Assembly: GCF_002154895.1 (NCBI RefSeq) | Contig: NZ_MUIZ01000002.1 | Coordinates: 62,001 to 126,000 of the forward strand | Direction: 5' to 3' | From: Lactococcus petauri | Lineage (GTDB): Bacteria; Bacillota; Bacilli; Lactobacillales; Streptococcaceae | Length of the DNA stretch: 64,000 nt | In this document: positions 46,191 to 55,577 of the stretch, piece after piece | How positions within the stretch are numbered: the first letter of the stretch is position 1 | Layout: each line of letters begins with the position of its first letter | Translations under genes and position numbers: made by a program | Notes under the pieces: generated by a model | Database searches by the model: none | The model's input: only the letters and a program-made list of their open reading frames with translations | Told to the model about the DNA's origin: nothing

Positions 46191-48191
46191 ATGGCAAAAA
46201 TATCAGATTTAATTATTAATACACCAGAAAAAAACGAAGTTGAAGGCGTTTTTCATAAGCATCCGAAGGGATTTGGCTTTGTGAACCCGCTCGAGGCGAT
46301 TGACAAGAGTAATGACATTTTCATCTCACCAAAATTCACCAAATCAGCAATGGATGGAGATACAGTCCTTGTTCGTGTACTTCATCAAAAAAATGCTAAA
46401 CGTGGTGCAGATGGACAGATAATCAAAATCACAAAACGTTCAGTGACGGAAACTGTTGGGAGCTATCAAAGCTTATCTAGCCGTCAAAGTAAACTTACAG
46501 GCTACAAAGGCACGATTCAACTCTACAATGATAAAATCACAGATCCTTTATACATCAAGCAACCGCTGTCTGAAGTACAAGAAGGTGATGTTGTCCGTGT
46601 CAAAGTAACGCAACATCCTGATGAAAATAAAGCATTTGAAGGTCAAATGTTAGAAATTATCGGACACAAGGATGATGTGGGGATTGATATTTTGGAAGTG
46701 CTTTGCGCTATGAAAATTCCGCAAGAATTTACAGCAGAAACAATGGCTCAGACCGAAGCAATCCCAGAAGAATTAACGGAAGAAGATTTTGCAGGGCGTG
46801 ACGATTATCGCTCAGAAATCACTTATACGATTGATGGCGAAGATTCTAAAGACTTGGATGATGCCATTCATGTTAAGAAGTTAGACAACGGAAATTATGA
46901 ACTGGGTGTTCATATCGCTGACGTTTCTCACTATGTCACTGACGGTTCACCTTTGGACGAGGAAGCTTTTGCACGTGCTACATCTGTCTATGTTACCGAT
47001 CGTGTCGTGCCAATGTTACCTGTTAAGCTGTCCAATAATCTTTGTTCACTAAATGAAGCGCAAGAGCGGTTGACGATGTCCTGTGTGATGGAAATCAATA
47101 ATTCCGGTAAAATTATCAATTATAAGATTGGTCCGTCTGTGATTAAGACAACTTATCGTATGACTTATTCAACAGTAAACAAGATGCTCAATAAAGGGCA
47201 AGAAGGACATCGCGAAAGTCTAGAGCAATTCCCTAAAATTGTGGATTCTGTCGCTATCGCTGGGGAACTTCACGCGCTACTCGAAGAGATGCGTCATCAA
47301 CGTGGCATGATCGAATTTGACGAAAGTGAAGCAAAAGTTATCTTGGATGAAAAAGGACATGCGATTGATGTTGTGAAACGTGAACGTGGTACAGCAGAAC
47401 GTATGATTGAATCCTTCATGTTGGCAGCCAACGAAACGGTTGCCCTTGATTTCCAAAAGAAAAAATTGCCGTCACTTTACCGCGTACATGACAAGCCGAA
47501 AGAAAAAGCATTTGCTAAATTAATGGAAAAGGCTGCTGATGCGGGCTTTAGCTTGAGTTCAAACTCTCATGAAGCTGTAAATTACTTTGCGGAAGAGATT
47601 AAAGGAACGGCTTTTGAAAAAACACTAACGTATCAATTACGCCACACGATGTCGACAGCTCTGTATTCAGAAAAAAATACACAGCACTATGGATTAGCTG
47701 CGACAGACTACACCCACTTTACCAGTCCGATTCGTCGTTATCCGGACTTGATCGTGCATCGGTTACTTCATCTTTATCCAAAAGATCACTCAAACCGTAC
47801 GAAAGAAGAATGGAAAGAACGTTTACCTGAAATCGCTAAACAGTCTTCTGATATGGAACATCGTGCAGTTGTGACGGAACGAATCGTGGATGCTATGAAA
47901 AAAGCGGAGTACATGCAAGATCATATCGGTGAAGTTTACTCAGCAACCGTAACTGGTGTTCAAAAATTTGGCCTCTTCATGGAACTTGAAAATACGGTCC
48001 AAGGTTTGATTCGTACGGTCAATCTTCACACAGGTGTTGAAGAAGCCATTGAATTCGATGAAGAAGAAGATATCTTCAAAGGTAAAAAATCTGAGAAAAC
48101 TTATCGTATGGGGGATGTCCTAAAAATTCGTGTCATTTCAGCCAATAAACGTAAGGGAACCGTTGATTTTGAAGAAATTATTGAAGAATAA
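46191..48191 (+). CDS. rnr: Ribonuclease R (RNB family)
   Basis: A 666-aa 3'-5' exoribonuclease. Cold-shock-like domains (about 20-170) precede the RNB catalytic domain with TIDGEDSKDLDDAIHV (metal-binding Asp cluster) and a C-terminal S1 domain (VGEVYSATVTGVQKFGLFM). It is shorter than the usual ~750-820 aa, mainly at the N-terminus and basic tail, but complete in motifs, like the shorter second RNase R type of lactococci. The ribosome binding site is weak; an extended -10 (TGTTATAAT) lies 35 bp upstream. Confidence 0.93.
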   Translation: MAKISDLIINTPEKNEVEGVFHKHPKGFGFVNPLEAIDKSNDIFISPKFTKSAMDGDTVLVRVLHQKNAKRGADGQIIKITKRSVTETVGSYQSLSSRQSKLTGYKGTIQLYNDKITDPLYIKQPLSEVQEGDVVRVKVTQHPDENKAFEGQMLEIIGHKDDVGIDILEVLCAMKIPQEFTAETMAQTEAIPEELTEEDFAGRDDYRSEITYTIDGEDSKDLDDAIHVKKLDNGNYELGVHIADVSHYVTDGSPLDEEAFARATSVYVTDRVVPMLPVKLSNNLCSLNEAQERLTMSCVMEINNSGKIINYKIGPSVIKTTYRMTYSTVNKMLNKGQEGHRESLEQFPKIVDSVAIAGELHALLEEMRHQRGMIEFDESEAKVILDEKGHAIDVVKRERGTAERMIESFMLAANETVALDFQKKKLPSLYRVHDKPKEKAFAKLMEKAADAGFSLSSNSHEAVNYFAEEIKGTAFEKTLTYQLRHTMSTALYSEKNTQHYGLAATDYTHFTSPIRRYPDLIVHRLLHLYPKDHSNRTKEEWKERLPEIAKQSSDMEHRAVVTERIVDAMKKAEYMQDHIGEVYSATVTGVQKFGLFMELENTVQGLIRTVNLHTGVEEAIEFDEEEDIFKGKKSEKTYRMGDVLKIRVISANKRKGTVDFEEIIEE

Positions 48192-48197
48192 TAAAAA

Positions 48198-48232
48198 AAG
48201 TTCTATCCTTCAAGATAGAGCTTATTTTTTTT
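48198..48232. terminator. Bidirectional terminator between rnr and nadD
   Basis: AAGTTCTATC-CTTCAA-GATAGAGCTT stem. It overlaps the last codons of nadD. Confidence 0.8.
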
Positions 48233-48790
48233 AATATAATCGATAACAGATTGAGGCATGAGGTAAACCGGCTCGATTCCATCTTTAAACATCTTACGTA
48301 AAGAAGTACTGGAAGCAAAAGAAAGAGGTAAGTCCACCCATTGGACAGGATAAAGACTTTCAATAGCTTCAGTTGAACGTTGAACAGCAACAAACTGAAC
48401 CAAGTCAAGTAAGGCATCAATCTTGTACCATTTCGGAAGATATTCCACCATATCGCTACCAATGATAAAATAAAAATCAGTATCTGGATAAGCTTGAGTG
48501 AGATGCTTCATCGTGTCATAGGTGTAAGATTTCCCACCACGTGCAACTTCTCCCAACTCAAGCGATAAGCGTGGACTATCTGCAATCGCCAGCTCCAGCA
48601 TTTTCACACGATGCTCAGCCGAGATTGTTTTTTTCTCATCAATATGGGGAGGAAGAGCCTCGGGCATGAGCCAAACTTTATCTAAATCAAGACGTTGAGC
48701 GACCTGATCAGCCATCATCAGATGGGTAAAGTGGACCGGGTTAAAGTTACCGCCCAAAATTCCGATTTTATTTCTTTTTGCTTGTTCCAT
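48203..48790 (-). CDS. nadD: Nicotinate-nucleotide adenylyltransferase
   Basis: A 195-aa nucleotidyltransferase with GILGGNFNPVHFTHL (HxGH-like motif, here HFTH, about 10-24) and the C-terminal SSTSLRKMFKDG (ISSTxLR motif). It adenylates nicotinate mononucleotide in NAD synthesis. Divergent from pncB-nadE, so NAD genes cluster here. A GGAG lies about 14 nt upstream of the ATG, a long spacing. The yqeH/yqeK neighbours common in Firmicutes are absent. Confidence 0.95.
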   Translation of the reverse strand: MEQAKRNKIGILGGNFNPVHFTHLMMADQVAQRLDLDKVWLMPEALPPHIDEKKTISAEHRVKMLELAIADSPRLSLELGEVARGGKSYTYDTMKHLTQAYPDTDFYFIIGSDMVEYLPKWYKIDALLDLVQFVAVQRSTEAIESLYPVQWVDLPLSFASSTSLRKMFKDGIEPVYLMPQSVIDYIKKNKLYLEG

Positions 48791-48892
48791 TAGTGGATAT
48801 ATAGCTCCTTTTTAATTCTTTTCATATTATACCAGAAAAGCCCACTTTCATCAGGTATATGAGCAGTTTCAAATAAGAAAATAATAATTTAT

Positions 48893-48906
48893 TGAGTTTA
48901 AACTCA
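48893..48906. promoter_or_regulatory. 14-bp palindrome between nadD and pncB
   Basis: TGAGTTTAAACTCA is a perfect palindrome in the 267-bp divergent region between two NAD-pathway genes. A promoter-like pair for pncB (TTGTAA 48967-48972, TACAAT 48989-48994) lies downstream. It may be a repressor operator; it does not match a NAD-regulator site I can recall with certainty. Confidence 0.35.
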
Positions 48907-49057
48907 TGAAGAATTTAAGAAGCATTGAGATAATTTCAACATGAAGATAGAAATGTCCCTGAATATTTGTAAATAAAGGTGATGACAATACAATTTACCG
49001 TCAAATTTTGTTAAAATAGAGTTAGAATATAATTTGTCACTCATAAAAGGAGTCACC

Positions 49058-50521
49058 ATGTCACTATATCCAGACGATAGTTTAACTTTACATACAGATC
49101 TTTACCAAATAAATATGATGCAGACCTATTGGGAGCTTGGACGTCATAATCGCAATTCTGTTTTTGAAGTCTTTTTCCGTTCAATGCCTTTTGAAAACGG
49201 CTATGCTATTTTTGCAGGTCTGGAACGCATGGTTAACTACTTGAACAATCTAAGATTTACCGAAACAGATATTTCTTATCTCCGTGATTTAGATTATCCT
49301 GAGGATTTTTTGGACTATCTGGCACAGCTTCGCTTTACAGGTACAGTCCGCTCTGTCCAAGAAGGAGAACTCGTTTTTGCCAACGAACCTTTGGTTCAGA
49401 TAGAAGGACCGCTGGCTGAATGTCAACTTATCGAAACGGCTGTCCTCAATATCATTAATTTCCAAACACTGATTGCAACCAAGGCTTCACGCATCAAGTC
49501 TGTGATTGGTGATGATCCTTTGCTTGAGTTTGGTACACGCCGTGCCCAAGAAATGGACGCTGCTATTTGGGGGACACGTGCGGCCTATATTGGTGGTGCA
49601 GATGCCACAAGTAATGTGCGTGCGGCTAAGATTTTTGGCATTAAACCAAGCGGAACACATGCTCATGCTTTAGTTCAGAGCTATGGCAACGATTATGAAG
49701 CTTTTAAAGCTTATGCACAGACACATAAAGATTGTGTCTTCCTTGTGGATACATATGATACTTTGAACATTGGTGTTCCGGCAGCTATTCGTGTGGCACG
49801 TGAATTTGGTGACAAAATCAATTTCCAAGGTGTCCGCATTGACTCTGGAGATATGGCCTATATCTCGAAAAAAGTACGTAAGCAGCTGGATGAAGCTGGC
49901 TTTACTGATGCCAAAATCTATGCTTCAAATGACTTGGACGAGTCAACAATCCTAAACTTGAAAATGCAGAGAGCGAAGATTGATGTTTGGGGTGTAGGTA
50001 CTAAACTCATCACGGCTTATGATCAGCCTGCGCTTGGTGCTGTCTACAAACTTGTCTCTATGGAAGATGATCAGGGCGAAATGCAAGACACCATCAAACT
50101 GTCGAGCAACGCAGAGAAAGTTTCCACGCCTGGGAAAAAGCAAATCTGGCGTATCACAAGAGAAAGTGACGGTAAGTCTGAAGGTGATTATATTACTTTT
50201 GACGGTGAAAGACCAGACCAGAGTGAGGAAATCTATATGTTCCATCCCGTGCATACCTTTATTAATAAAAATGTACGTGACTTTACTGCTAAACCCCTAC
50301 TTAAAGAAATTTTTGTCAAAGGCCAGCAAGTTTATCCTTTGCCTACCTTAGAAGAAATCAAAACTTTTGCTGAAGCCAACTTGACCGAACTTTGGGATGA
50401 ATATAAGCGCAACCTCAATCCCCAACCATATCCCGTTGACTTATCACAAGAATTATGGAACCATAAGATGCGTTTGATTAGTCAAGTACGCACCAAGGTT
50501 TCTGGAATGAAATTGGATTGA
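49058..50521 (+). CDS. pncB: Nicotinate phosphoribosyltransferase
   Basis: A 487-aa protein with LTLHTDLYQINMMQTYW at the start, FEVFFRSMPF, LEFGTRRAQEMDAAIWGTRAAYIGG (in part: FGTRRAQEMDAA), SGTHAHALVQS (phosphorylated-His region) and RIDSGDMAYIS. It makes nicotinate mononucleotide from nicotinate and PRPP. AAAGGAG precedes the ATG at 49058. First gene of pncB-GNAT-nadE. Confidence 0.96.
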   Translation: MSLYPDDSLTLHTDLYQINMMQTYWELGRHNRNSVFEVFFRSMPFENGYAIFAGLERMVNYLNNLRFTETDISYLRDLDYPEDFLDYLAQLRFTGTVRSVQEGELVFANEPLVQIEGPLAECQLIETAVLNIINFQTLIATKASRIKSVIGDDPLLEFGTRRAQEMDAAIWGTRAAYIGGADATSNVRAAKIFGIKPSGTHAHALVQSYGNDYEAFKAYAQTHKDCVFLVDTYDTLNIGVPAAIRVAREFGDKINFQGVRIDSGDMAYISKKVRKQLDEAGFTDAKIYASNDLDESTILNLKMQRAKIDVWGVGTKLITAYDQPALGAVYKLVSMEDDQGEMQDTIKLSSNAEKVSTPGKKQIWRITRESDGKSEGDYITFDGERPDQSEEIYMFHPVHTFINKNVRDFTAKPLLKEIFVKGQQVYPLPTLEEIKTFAEANLTELWDEYKRNLNPQPYPVDLSQELWNHKMRLISQVRTKVSGMKLD

Positions 50522-50525
50522 TACT

Positions 50526-51014
50526 ATGAGAATAAAAAATATTGAATTAGGACATGCTGAAGCATTTGGTCAGCTCCAAATGGAAATTTTTCAAGAAAAT
50601 AACTTTATGCTGGTTGAACCGGACGAACATAAAACTAAACTTCATGAATTAGCCAATCAAGTTGCCTCAACGGACTTTTTGATGGGTGCGGACAATGATC
50701 AAGGCGAATTAGTTGCCTTCTTAGCTGCCTACCGTGGCACTTACCGTCGCAATAGACATTGTGCTAAAATTGTCATTGCTGTGCTTAAGGATTATCGTCG
50801 TCAAGGGATTGCGAGCCGGCTCTTTGTAGCTTTAGAAGAATGGGCACGTAAAGAAGGAGTTTCACGTTTAGAACTCACAGTGGCAATGAACAACAGTGCA
50901 GCTATTTCATGTTATAAAACAAACGGTTTTGTGATTGAAGGAGTACGTAGCCAATCTCTTAAAATCAATGATGAATGGGTTGATGAATTTTATATGGCTA
51001 AAATTTTGGAGTGA
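50526..51014 (+). CDS. GNAT family N-acetyltransferase (RimJ/RimL-like)
   Basis: A 162-aa single GNAT domain with the acetyl-CoA site [22 protein letters not shown] (in part: [12 protein letters not shown], about 90-101) and [20 protein letters not shown]. Substrate unknown. It sits between pncB and nadE, 4 bp after pncB and 2 bp before nadE, so it is part of the NAD operon. Confidence 0.9.
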   Translation: MRIKNIELGHAEAFGQLQMEIFQENNFMLVEPDEHKTKLHELANQVASTDFLMGADNDQGELVAFLAAYRGTYRRNRHCAKIVIAVLKDYRRQGIASRLFVALEEWARKEGVSRLELTVAMNNSAAISCYKTNGFVIEGVRSQSLKINDEWVDEFYMAKILE

Positions 51015-51016
51015 AT

Positions 51017-51841
51017 ATGTCTTTACAAGAAAAAATTATCAAAGAACTAGGTGTTAAACCAACAATCGATGCACATGAAGAAATCCGTAAATCAGTGGAT
51101 TTCCTCAAAGACTACTTAAAGAAATATCCGTTTATTAAAACCTATGTTTTAGGAATTTCTGGAGGGCAAGATTCAACATTGGCTGGCCGCTTGGCACAGA
51201 TTGCCATGGAAGAAATGCGTGCAGAAACGGGAAACGAAGCTTATACATTTGTAGCTATTCGTCTGCCTTATGGTACACAAGCAGATGAAGAGGATGCGCA
51301 AAGAGCATTGGACTTTATTAAACCAGATAAAAGTTTAGTGGTGAATATCAAAGAAGCTGTTGATGCTCAAGTTGCGGCTTTAGAAGCGACTGGTGTGGAG
51401 ATTTCTGACTTTAACAAGGGAAATATCAAAGCCCGTCAACGCATGATTAGTCAATATGGGATTGCTGGAGGGATGCAAGGTGCTGTTTTGGGAACAGACC
51501 ATGCAGCTGAAAATATTACTGGCTTTTATACGAAATTTGGTGATGGTGGCGCTGATCTGTTGCCGCTCTTCCGTCTCAATAAACGTCAAGGTAAGATGTT
51601 GCTCGCTGCTTTGGGTGCCGAACCTTCTCTTTATGAAAAAGTTCCAACAGCAGACTTGGAAGATGGTAAGCCCGGTTTGGCAGACGAAGTTGCTCTGGGC
51701 GTGACTTATGAGGACATCGACAACTATACAGAAGGACGATCAATCAGCCCCGAGGCACAAGAAAAAATCGAAAATTGGTATCTTAAAACGGAACACAAAC
51801 GTCACTTACCTATTACCGTTTTTGATGATTTTTGGAAATAA
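51017..51841 (+). CDS. nadE: NH3-dependent NAD+ synthetase
   Basis: A 274-aa enzyme. The ATP-pyrophosphatase loop [11 protein letters not shown] is at about 48-58, followed by [36 protein letters not shown] (in part: [12 protein letters not shown]) and the C-terminal [14 protein letters not shown]. It amidates deamido-NAD+ as the last step. The ATG at 51017 is used (GTG 51011 overlaps the GNAT stop); GGAG lies in the GNAT end. Confidence 0.97.
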   Translation: MSLQEKIIKELGVKPTIDAHEEIRKSVDFLKDYLKKYPFIKTYVLGISGGQDSTLAGRLAQIAMEEMRAETGNEAYTFVAIRLPYGTQADEEDAQRALDFIKPDKSLVVNIKEAVDAQVAALEATGVEISDFNKGNIKARQRMISQYGIAGGMQGAVLGTDHAAENITGFYTKFGDGGADLLPLFRLNKRQGKMLLAALGAEPSLYEKVPTADLEDGKPGLADEVALGVTYEDIDNYTEGRSISPEAQEKIENWYLKTEHKRHLPITVFDDFWK

Positions 51842-51910
51842 TATATAAGAAGACGTGAGCGCTTAGGCTGGCGTTTTTTATACGTAAATCAATAAAATGA
51901 GGGTTGAGAG

Positions 51911-51942
51911 TATGGTATAATAGAGTAATATAAACGCTTACA
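51911..51942 (+). promoter_or_regulatory. Promoter -10 and cre-like site before the ABC transporter
   Basis: TATAAT (51916-51921, with an extending TGG) and ATATAAACGCTTACA (51928-51942), which fits the cre consensus except for one core position. The site lies between the start point and the ribosome binding site, so CcpA could act as a roadblock. Confidence 0.55.
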
Positions 51943-51953
51943 GGAGGGATATT

Positions 51954-52655
51954 ATGTCCTATATTGAGATAAAAGATGAATCAAAAATCTATCAATCTGG
52001 TGGAGAAAAAATCTATGCCAATGATCACGTAAACTTTGCGATTGAGAAAGGAGAACTGGCAGTTATCCTAGGAACGTCAGGTGCGGGTAAGTCCACAATC
52101 TTAAATATTTTAGGCGGCATGGATTCGAGTGATGAAGGGCAAGTGATAATTGATGGTGTAAATATTGCTGAGCTGTCTGCTAAAGAACTGATTACTTACC
52201 GTAGACGTGATGTTGGTTTTGTTTTTCAATTTTATAACTTGATTAATAATTTGACGACCAAGGAAAATGTTGAACTGGCTTCAGAGATTGTCGAAAATGC
52301 GCTTGATCCTGTAGAAGTTCTTCAAAATGTCGGCTTGGGTCATCGCTTGGATAATTTTCCCTCACAACTTTCGGGGGGAGAACAACAACGTGTGGCTATT
52401 GCGCGTGCTATCGCTAAGAATCCCAAAATCCTTCTCTGTGATGAACCAACCGGAGCATTAGACTATCAAACAGGTAAGCATGTACTGAAAATACTGCAAG
52501 ACATGTCGCGCGTTCAGGGTGCAACAGTGATTATTGTGACCCATAATGCTGCCATTAGTCAAATTGCGGACCGTATCATTCATGTCCATGATGGTCGGGT
52601 CAAGGAGATTACGGTCAACGACCGTCCATCAGATATTGAAACGATTGAGTGGTGA
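51954..52655 (+). CDS. ABC transporter ATP-binding protein (MacB/LolD-like)
   Basis: A 233-aa ATPase with Walker [11 protein letters not shown] (about 40-49), signature [14 protein letters not shown] and Walker [14 protein letters not shown]. This subgroup works with FtsX-type permeases, as encoded next door. AGGAGGG precedes the ATG; the stop is 4 bp before the permease ATG. Confidence 0.95.
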   Translation: MSYIEIKDESKIYQSGGEKIYANDHVNFAIEKGELAVILGTSGAGKSTILNILGGMDSSDEGQVIIDGVNIAELSAKELITYRRRDVGFVFQFYNLINNLTTKENVELASEIVENALDPVEVLQNVGLGHRLDNFPSQLSGGEQQRVAIARAIAKNPKILLCDEPTGALDYQTGKHVLKILQDMSRVQGATVIIVTHNAAISQIADRIIHVHDGRVKEITVNDRPSDIETIEW

Positions 52656-52659
52656 TTCG

Positions 52660-55317
52660 ATGAAAACAAAAACCCTCAATAAAAATATAAGACGGTCGAT
52701 TACTGGATCCTTTGGACGTTTCATATCTATTTTCTCCCTCATGGCTTTAGGGGTCTTTGCCTTTGTCGGTTTAAAAATGTCTGGGCCAAATATGAGGGCA
52801 ACGGCTGAGGAATTCTATGCGCGGCATCACTTGGCAGATTTGAGTGTTACCTCAACGATGGGTTTAAATGCATCGGACCAAGCGCTTATTCGCCAGGCAG
52901 ATGGAGTCAAAACGGTGGATTTTGGCTATTTTCGTGATGTTTTGCTGCCCGATAAGAAAACATCCTTGCGTATTTTCTCGCAAGCGGACAACCTTTCGAC
53001 TTATGAGCTCATTGCAGGAAAAATGCCCCAAAAAAGCAATGAAATTGCCCTTGATTTTCTCTATCAAGACAAGTACAAGCTTGGTGATACAATCCGCGTA
53101 ACCGAAGAAAAAAATGAGGGATCATATCTTCTAAAAAACCATGAGTTTAAGCTGGTCGGTTTTGTCAAATCAAGTGAATTTGTTGATAAAAGTCTATACG
53201 GTCCGACCAATATAGGAACGGGACAGCTTAACGGCTATGCCGTTGTTCCTCCTGAAACTTTTCAGTCAGATGTGTATATGATTGCACGCTTGAGTTTCAA
53301 AACCATGCAAGGCCTTAGTCCATATGATCCACAATTTACGGAACGCTCAGACTATTACCAACAAAAGCTTAAAAATCTTTTGGAAGGACAACCTGAAAAG
53401 CGTTTAGCGGAGATAAGAGAAGAGCCATTAGCCCAGCTAAATCAAGCCCAAGATAAACTGAAAGCAGAAGAAATAAAACTGCAAGAATCACAGAATGCGC
53501 TTAATCAACAAAAAGCTCTAGCTGGTGAAAATCCTCAACTTCAAGCCCTGCAGGAAAGTTTGAATACGGGTAAAGCAAAACTTGTAGAAAGTAAAACTCA
53601 ACTGCAAGAACAGAGAGATAAACTAGCAGCGCTTGAAGCTCCAGAATATACCGTAAATAATCGAAAAGAAGGAAACCCGGGCTATCAAACCTTTGTTGAT
53701 AATTCCACTCGTATCGATACCCTTTCAAACATTTTTCCCGTCGTGCTCTTTGCGATCGCCGTTCTTGTCAGTTTAACGACGATGACACGTTTCGTGGAAG
53801 AAGAACGAGGCAATATGGGCTTACTTAAAGCTTTGGGTTACACCAATGCTCAAATTCGGAAAAAATTTATCGTATATGGAGCTGTTTCAGCCTGTGCGGG
53901 TGCAACTGTAGGTGTTATTTTAGGTCACGTTGTGCTTCCTCATGTGGTATTTAACGCTTATTCGGCTTCCTCTACATTTTCAGGATTGATTTTGACTTTC
54001 TCACCTTTCTGGACGCTTGTTTCCTTTGTTATTGCGCTTGCCTGTACCGTTTTGCCCGCTTATTTGGTGGCTCAAGCTGAGTTACGTGGCGTACCAGCAG
54101 CACTTTTCTTAGCCAAACCACCTAAAGCAGGTTCGCGTATTTTCTTGGAGAGAATCAAGCCGATTTGGAATCGTATGAGCTTTACCTATAAAGTGACAGC
54201 ACGTAACCTTTTCCGTTACAAACAGCGAATGTTGATGACTATTGTTGGGGTTGCGGGATGTACAGCACTTCTTGTTATGGGCTTTGGTATCCGTGATTCT
54301 ATCTCAGGGTTGAGTCAACGACAGTTTGGTGAAATTTTACACTACAATATGCTTGCGGTTTCTCAGGATAACTTGAATAAACAGGAGCAAGATGAACTTG
54401 ACCAGTTTTTACAGTCAGACAATATTAAGTCTTATGCTCCTGTTCACTTTGAACAACTGCATCAAACGATTAACGATAATCGTCAGGATATTAGTTTAAT
54501 GGTTCCGGAGAAGGAAGAAAACTTTAAGCAGTTTGTAACACTGCGTAATCGTGTAAGTCAGGAGAAACTGGCATTACCAAAAGAAGGCGCAGTAATAAGT
54601 GAAAAACTGGCAGAACTACTTGGAGCAAAAGTTGGACAGACCATTTCGCTAAAAAATGATCAGGATAAAACAGTAAAAATAAAAGTTGCAGATATTACCG
54701 AGATGTATATGGGGCACTATATTTTTATGAATCAAAACCAGTATAAAGCGCTGTTTGAAACACCGATAAAGGCAAATGCGCATCTCTTGAAGCTTCGAGA
54801 TACATCAAGGGCTAAAAGTCAAGCAGCTGCGGCTGACTTTATGCGAAATGCTGGGGCGCTCACTGTATCGCAAAATAGTGATTTACAAAATACAATTGAC
54901 GCCTTTTTACACGGTATCAACAGTGTCATGTTTGTGCTTATTGGTTGTGCCATTCTATTGGCTATCGTTGTTATTTACAATCTAACCAATATCAACGTTT
55001 CTGAACGAATTCGAGAGTTGTCAACGATTAAAGTACTGGGCTTCTATGATCGTGAAGTGACACTTTACATTTATCGTGAGACGATTTTACTGAGCTTTTT
55101 GGGAATATTAGCTGGTTTTGGCTTAGGGGCTTACTTCCATCATGTGATTATTACCATGTTACCGACCGACATGATTATGTTTAATCCAAATCTGTTATGG
55201 AGTAACCTGTTGCTCTCAACACTCATTACCCTAGCCACAACTTTAGGCTTAAGTATTGTCGTCCATCTGAAACTCAAAAATGTCGATATGCTGGGTGCAT
55301 TAAAGTCTGTGGATTGA
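52660..55317 (+). CDS. FtsX-type ABC transporter permease
   Basis: An 885-aa permease with an N-terminal membrane helix (about 22-42), a large extracellular domain (to about 380) including a coiled coil at about 265-340 (LNQAQDKLKAEEIKLQESQN), three helices (about 390-520), a second extracellular domain and three C-terminal helices. This is the two-FtsX-domain layout of MacB-like mechanotransmission or antimicrobial-resistance transporters. There is no linked two-component system here. The ATG at 52660 was chosen over in-frame starts inside the ATPase gene. Confidence 0.9.
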   Translation: MKTKTLNKNIRRSITGSFGRFISIFSLMALGVFAFVGLKMSGPNMRATAEEFYARHHLADLSVTSTMGLNASDQALIRQADGVKTVDFGYFRDVLLPDKKTSLRIFSQADNLSTYELIAGKMPQKSNEIALDFLYQDKYKLGDTIRVTEEKNEGSYLLKNHEFKLVGFVKSSEFVDKSLYGPTNIGTGQLNGYAVVPPETFQSDVYMIARLSFKTMQGLSPYDPQFTERSDYYQQKLKNLLEGQPEKRLAEIREEPLAQLNQAQDKLKAEEIKLQESQNALNQQKALAGENPQLQALQESLNTGKAKLVESKTQLQEQRDKLAALEAPEYTVNNRKEGNPGYQTFVDNSTRIDTLSNIFPVVLFAIAVLVSLTTMTRFVEEERGNMGLLKALGYTNAQIRKKFIVYGAVSACAGATVGVILGHVVLPHVVFNAYSASSTFSGLILTFSPFWTLVSFVIALACTVLPAYLVAQAELRGVPAALFLAKPPKAGSRIFLERIKPIWNRMSFTYKVTARNLFRYKQRMLMTIVGVAGCTALLVMGFGIRDSISGLSQRQFGEILHYNMLAVSQDNLNKQEQDELDQFLQSDNIKSYAPVHFEQLHQTINDNRQDISLMVPEKEENFKQFVTLRNRVSQEKLALPKEGAVISEKLAELLGAKVGQTISLKNDQDKTVKIKVADITEMYMGHYIFMNQNQYKALFETPIKANAHLLKLRDTSRAKSQAAAADFMRNAGALTVSQNSDLQNTIDAFLHGINSVMFVLIGCAILLAIVVIYNLTNINVSERIRELSTIKVLGFYDREVTLYIYRETILLSFLGILAGFGLGAYFHHVIITMLPTDMIMFNPNLLWSNLLLSTLITLATTLGLSIVVHLKLKNVDMLGALKSVD

Positions 55318-55328
55318 TTATTTCCTCT

Positions 55329-55356
55329 AAAGTACCTCTTTCTGAGGTACTTTTTT
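55329..55356 (+). terminator. Terminator after the ABC transporter
   Basis: AAAGTACCTC-TTTCT-GAGGTACTTTTTT hairpin. Confidence 0.92.
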
Positions 55357-55376
55357 GATATTATTTTGAATTGCAT

Positions 55377-55468
55377 AAGAAAAAGATTACAATAAAATTA
55401 TATAAATGTTATTGGTGTTACTTATAGATAACAAAAAACTTGACGAGGTAAATGCGATGACTTATAAT
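55377..55468 (+). promoter_or_regulatory. Promoter and conserved upstream block of the second DUF6273 gene
   Basis: TTGACG (55440-55445), a 17-bp spacer and TATAAT (55463-55468). The preceding ~60 bp match those before copy 1, sharing AAGAAAAA, ATTACAAT, ATTATATAAATGTTA and ACTTGACGAGGTAA. The spacer is 1 bp longer than in copy 1 (17 against 16). Confidence 0.75.
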
Positions 55469-55472
55469 TTTT

Positions 55473-55517
55473 CAGCACAGCACAGCACAGCACAGCACAG
55501 CACAGCACAGCACAGCA
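55473..55517 (+). repeat. Pentanucleotide tandem repeat (CAGCA)9
   Basis: Nine perfect CAGCA units in 45 bp, starting 4 bp after the -10 box. The position equals that of the (AGAGC)6 tract of copy 1 but the unit differs. The tract covers the predicted transcription start and the 5' end of the leader, and lies outside the reading frame. Confidence 0.97.
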
Positions 55518-55534
55518 GGCGGTAATTTTCCGTC
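55518..55534 (+). other. Conserved leader hairpin (second copy)
   Basis: GGCGG-TAATTTT-CCGTC. Compared with copy 1 (GACGG...), A-T becomes G-T, so pairing is kept. It starts exactly 60 nt before the ATG, as in copy 1. Confidence 0.6.
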
Positions 55535-55577
55535 TAGCAGCTGTCAATCTTCTCTGTTTTGAGGGGGGGAGCAGCCT

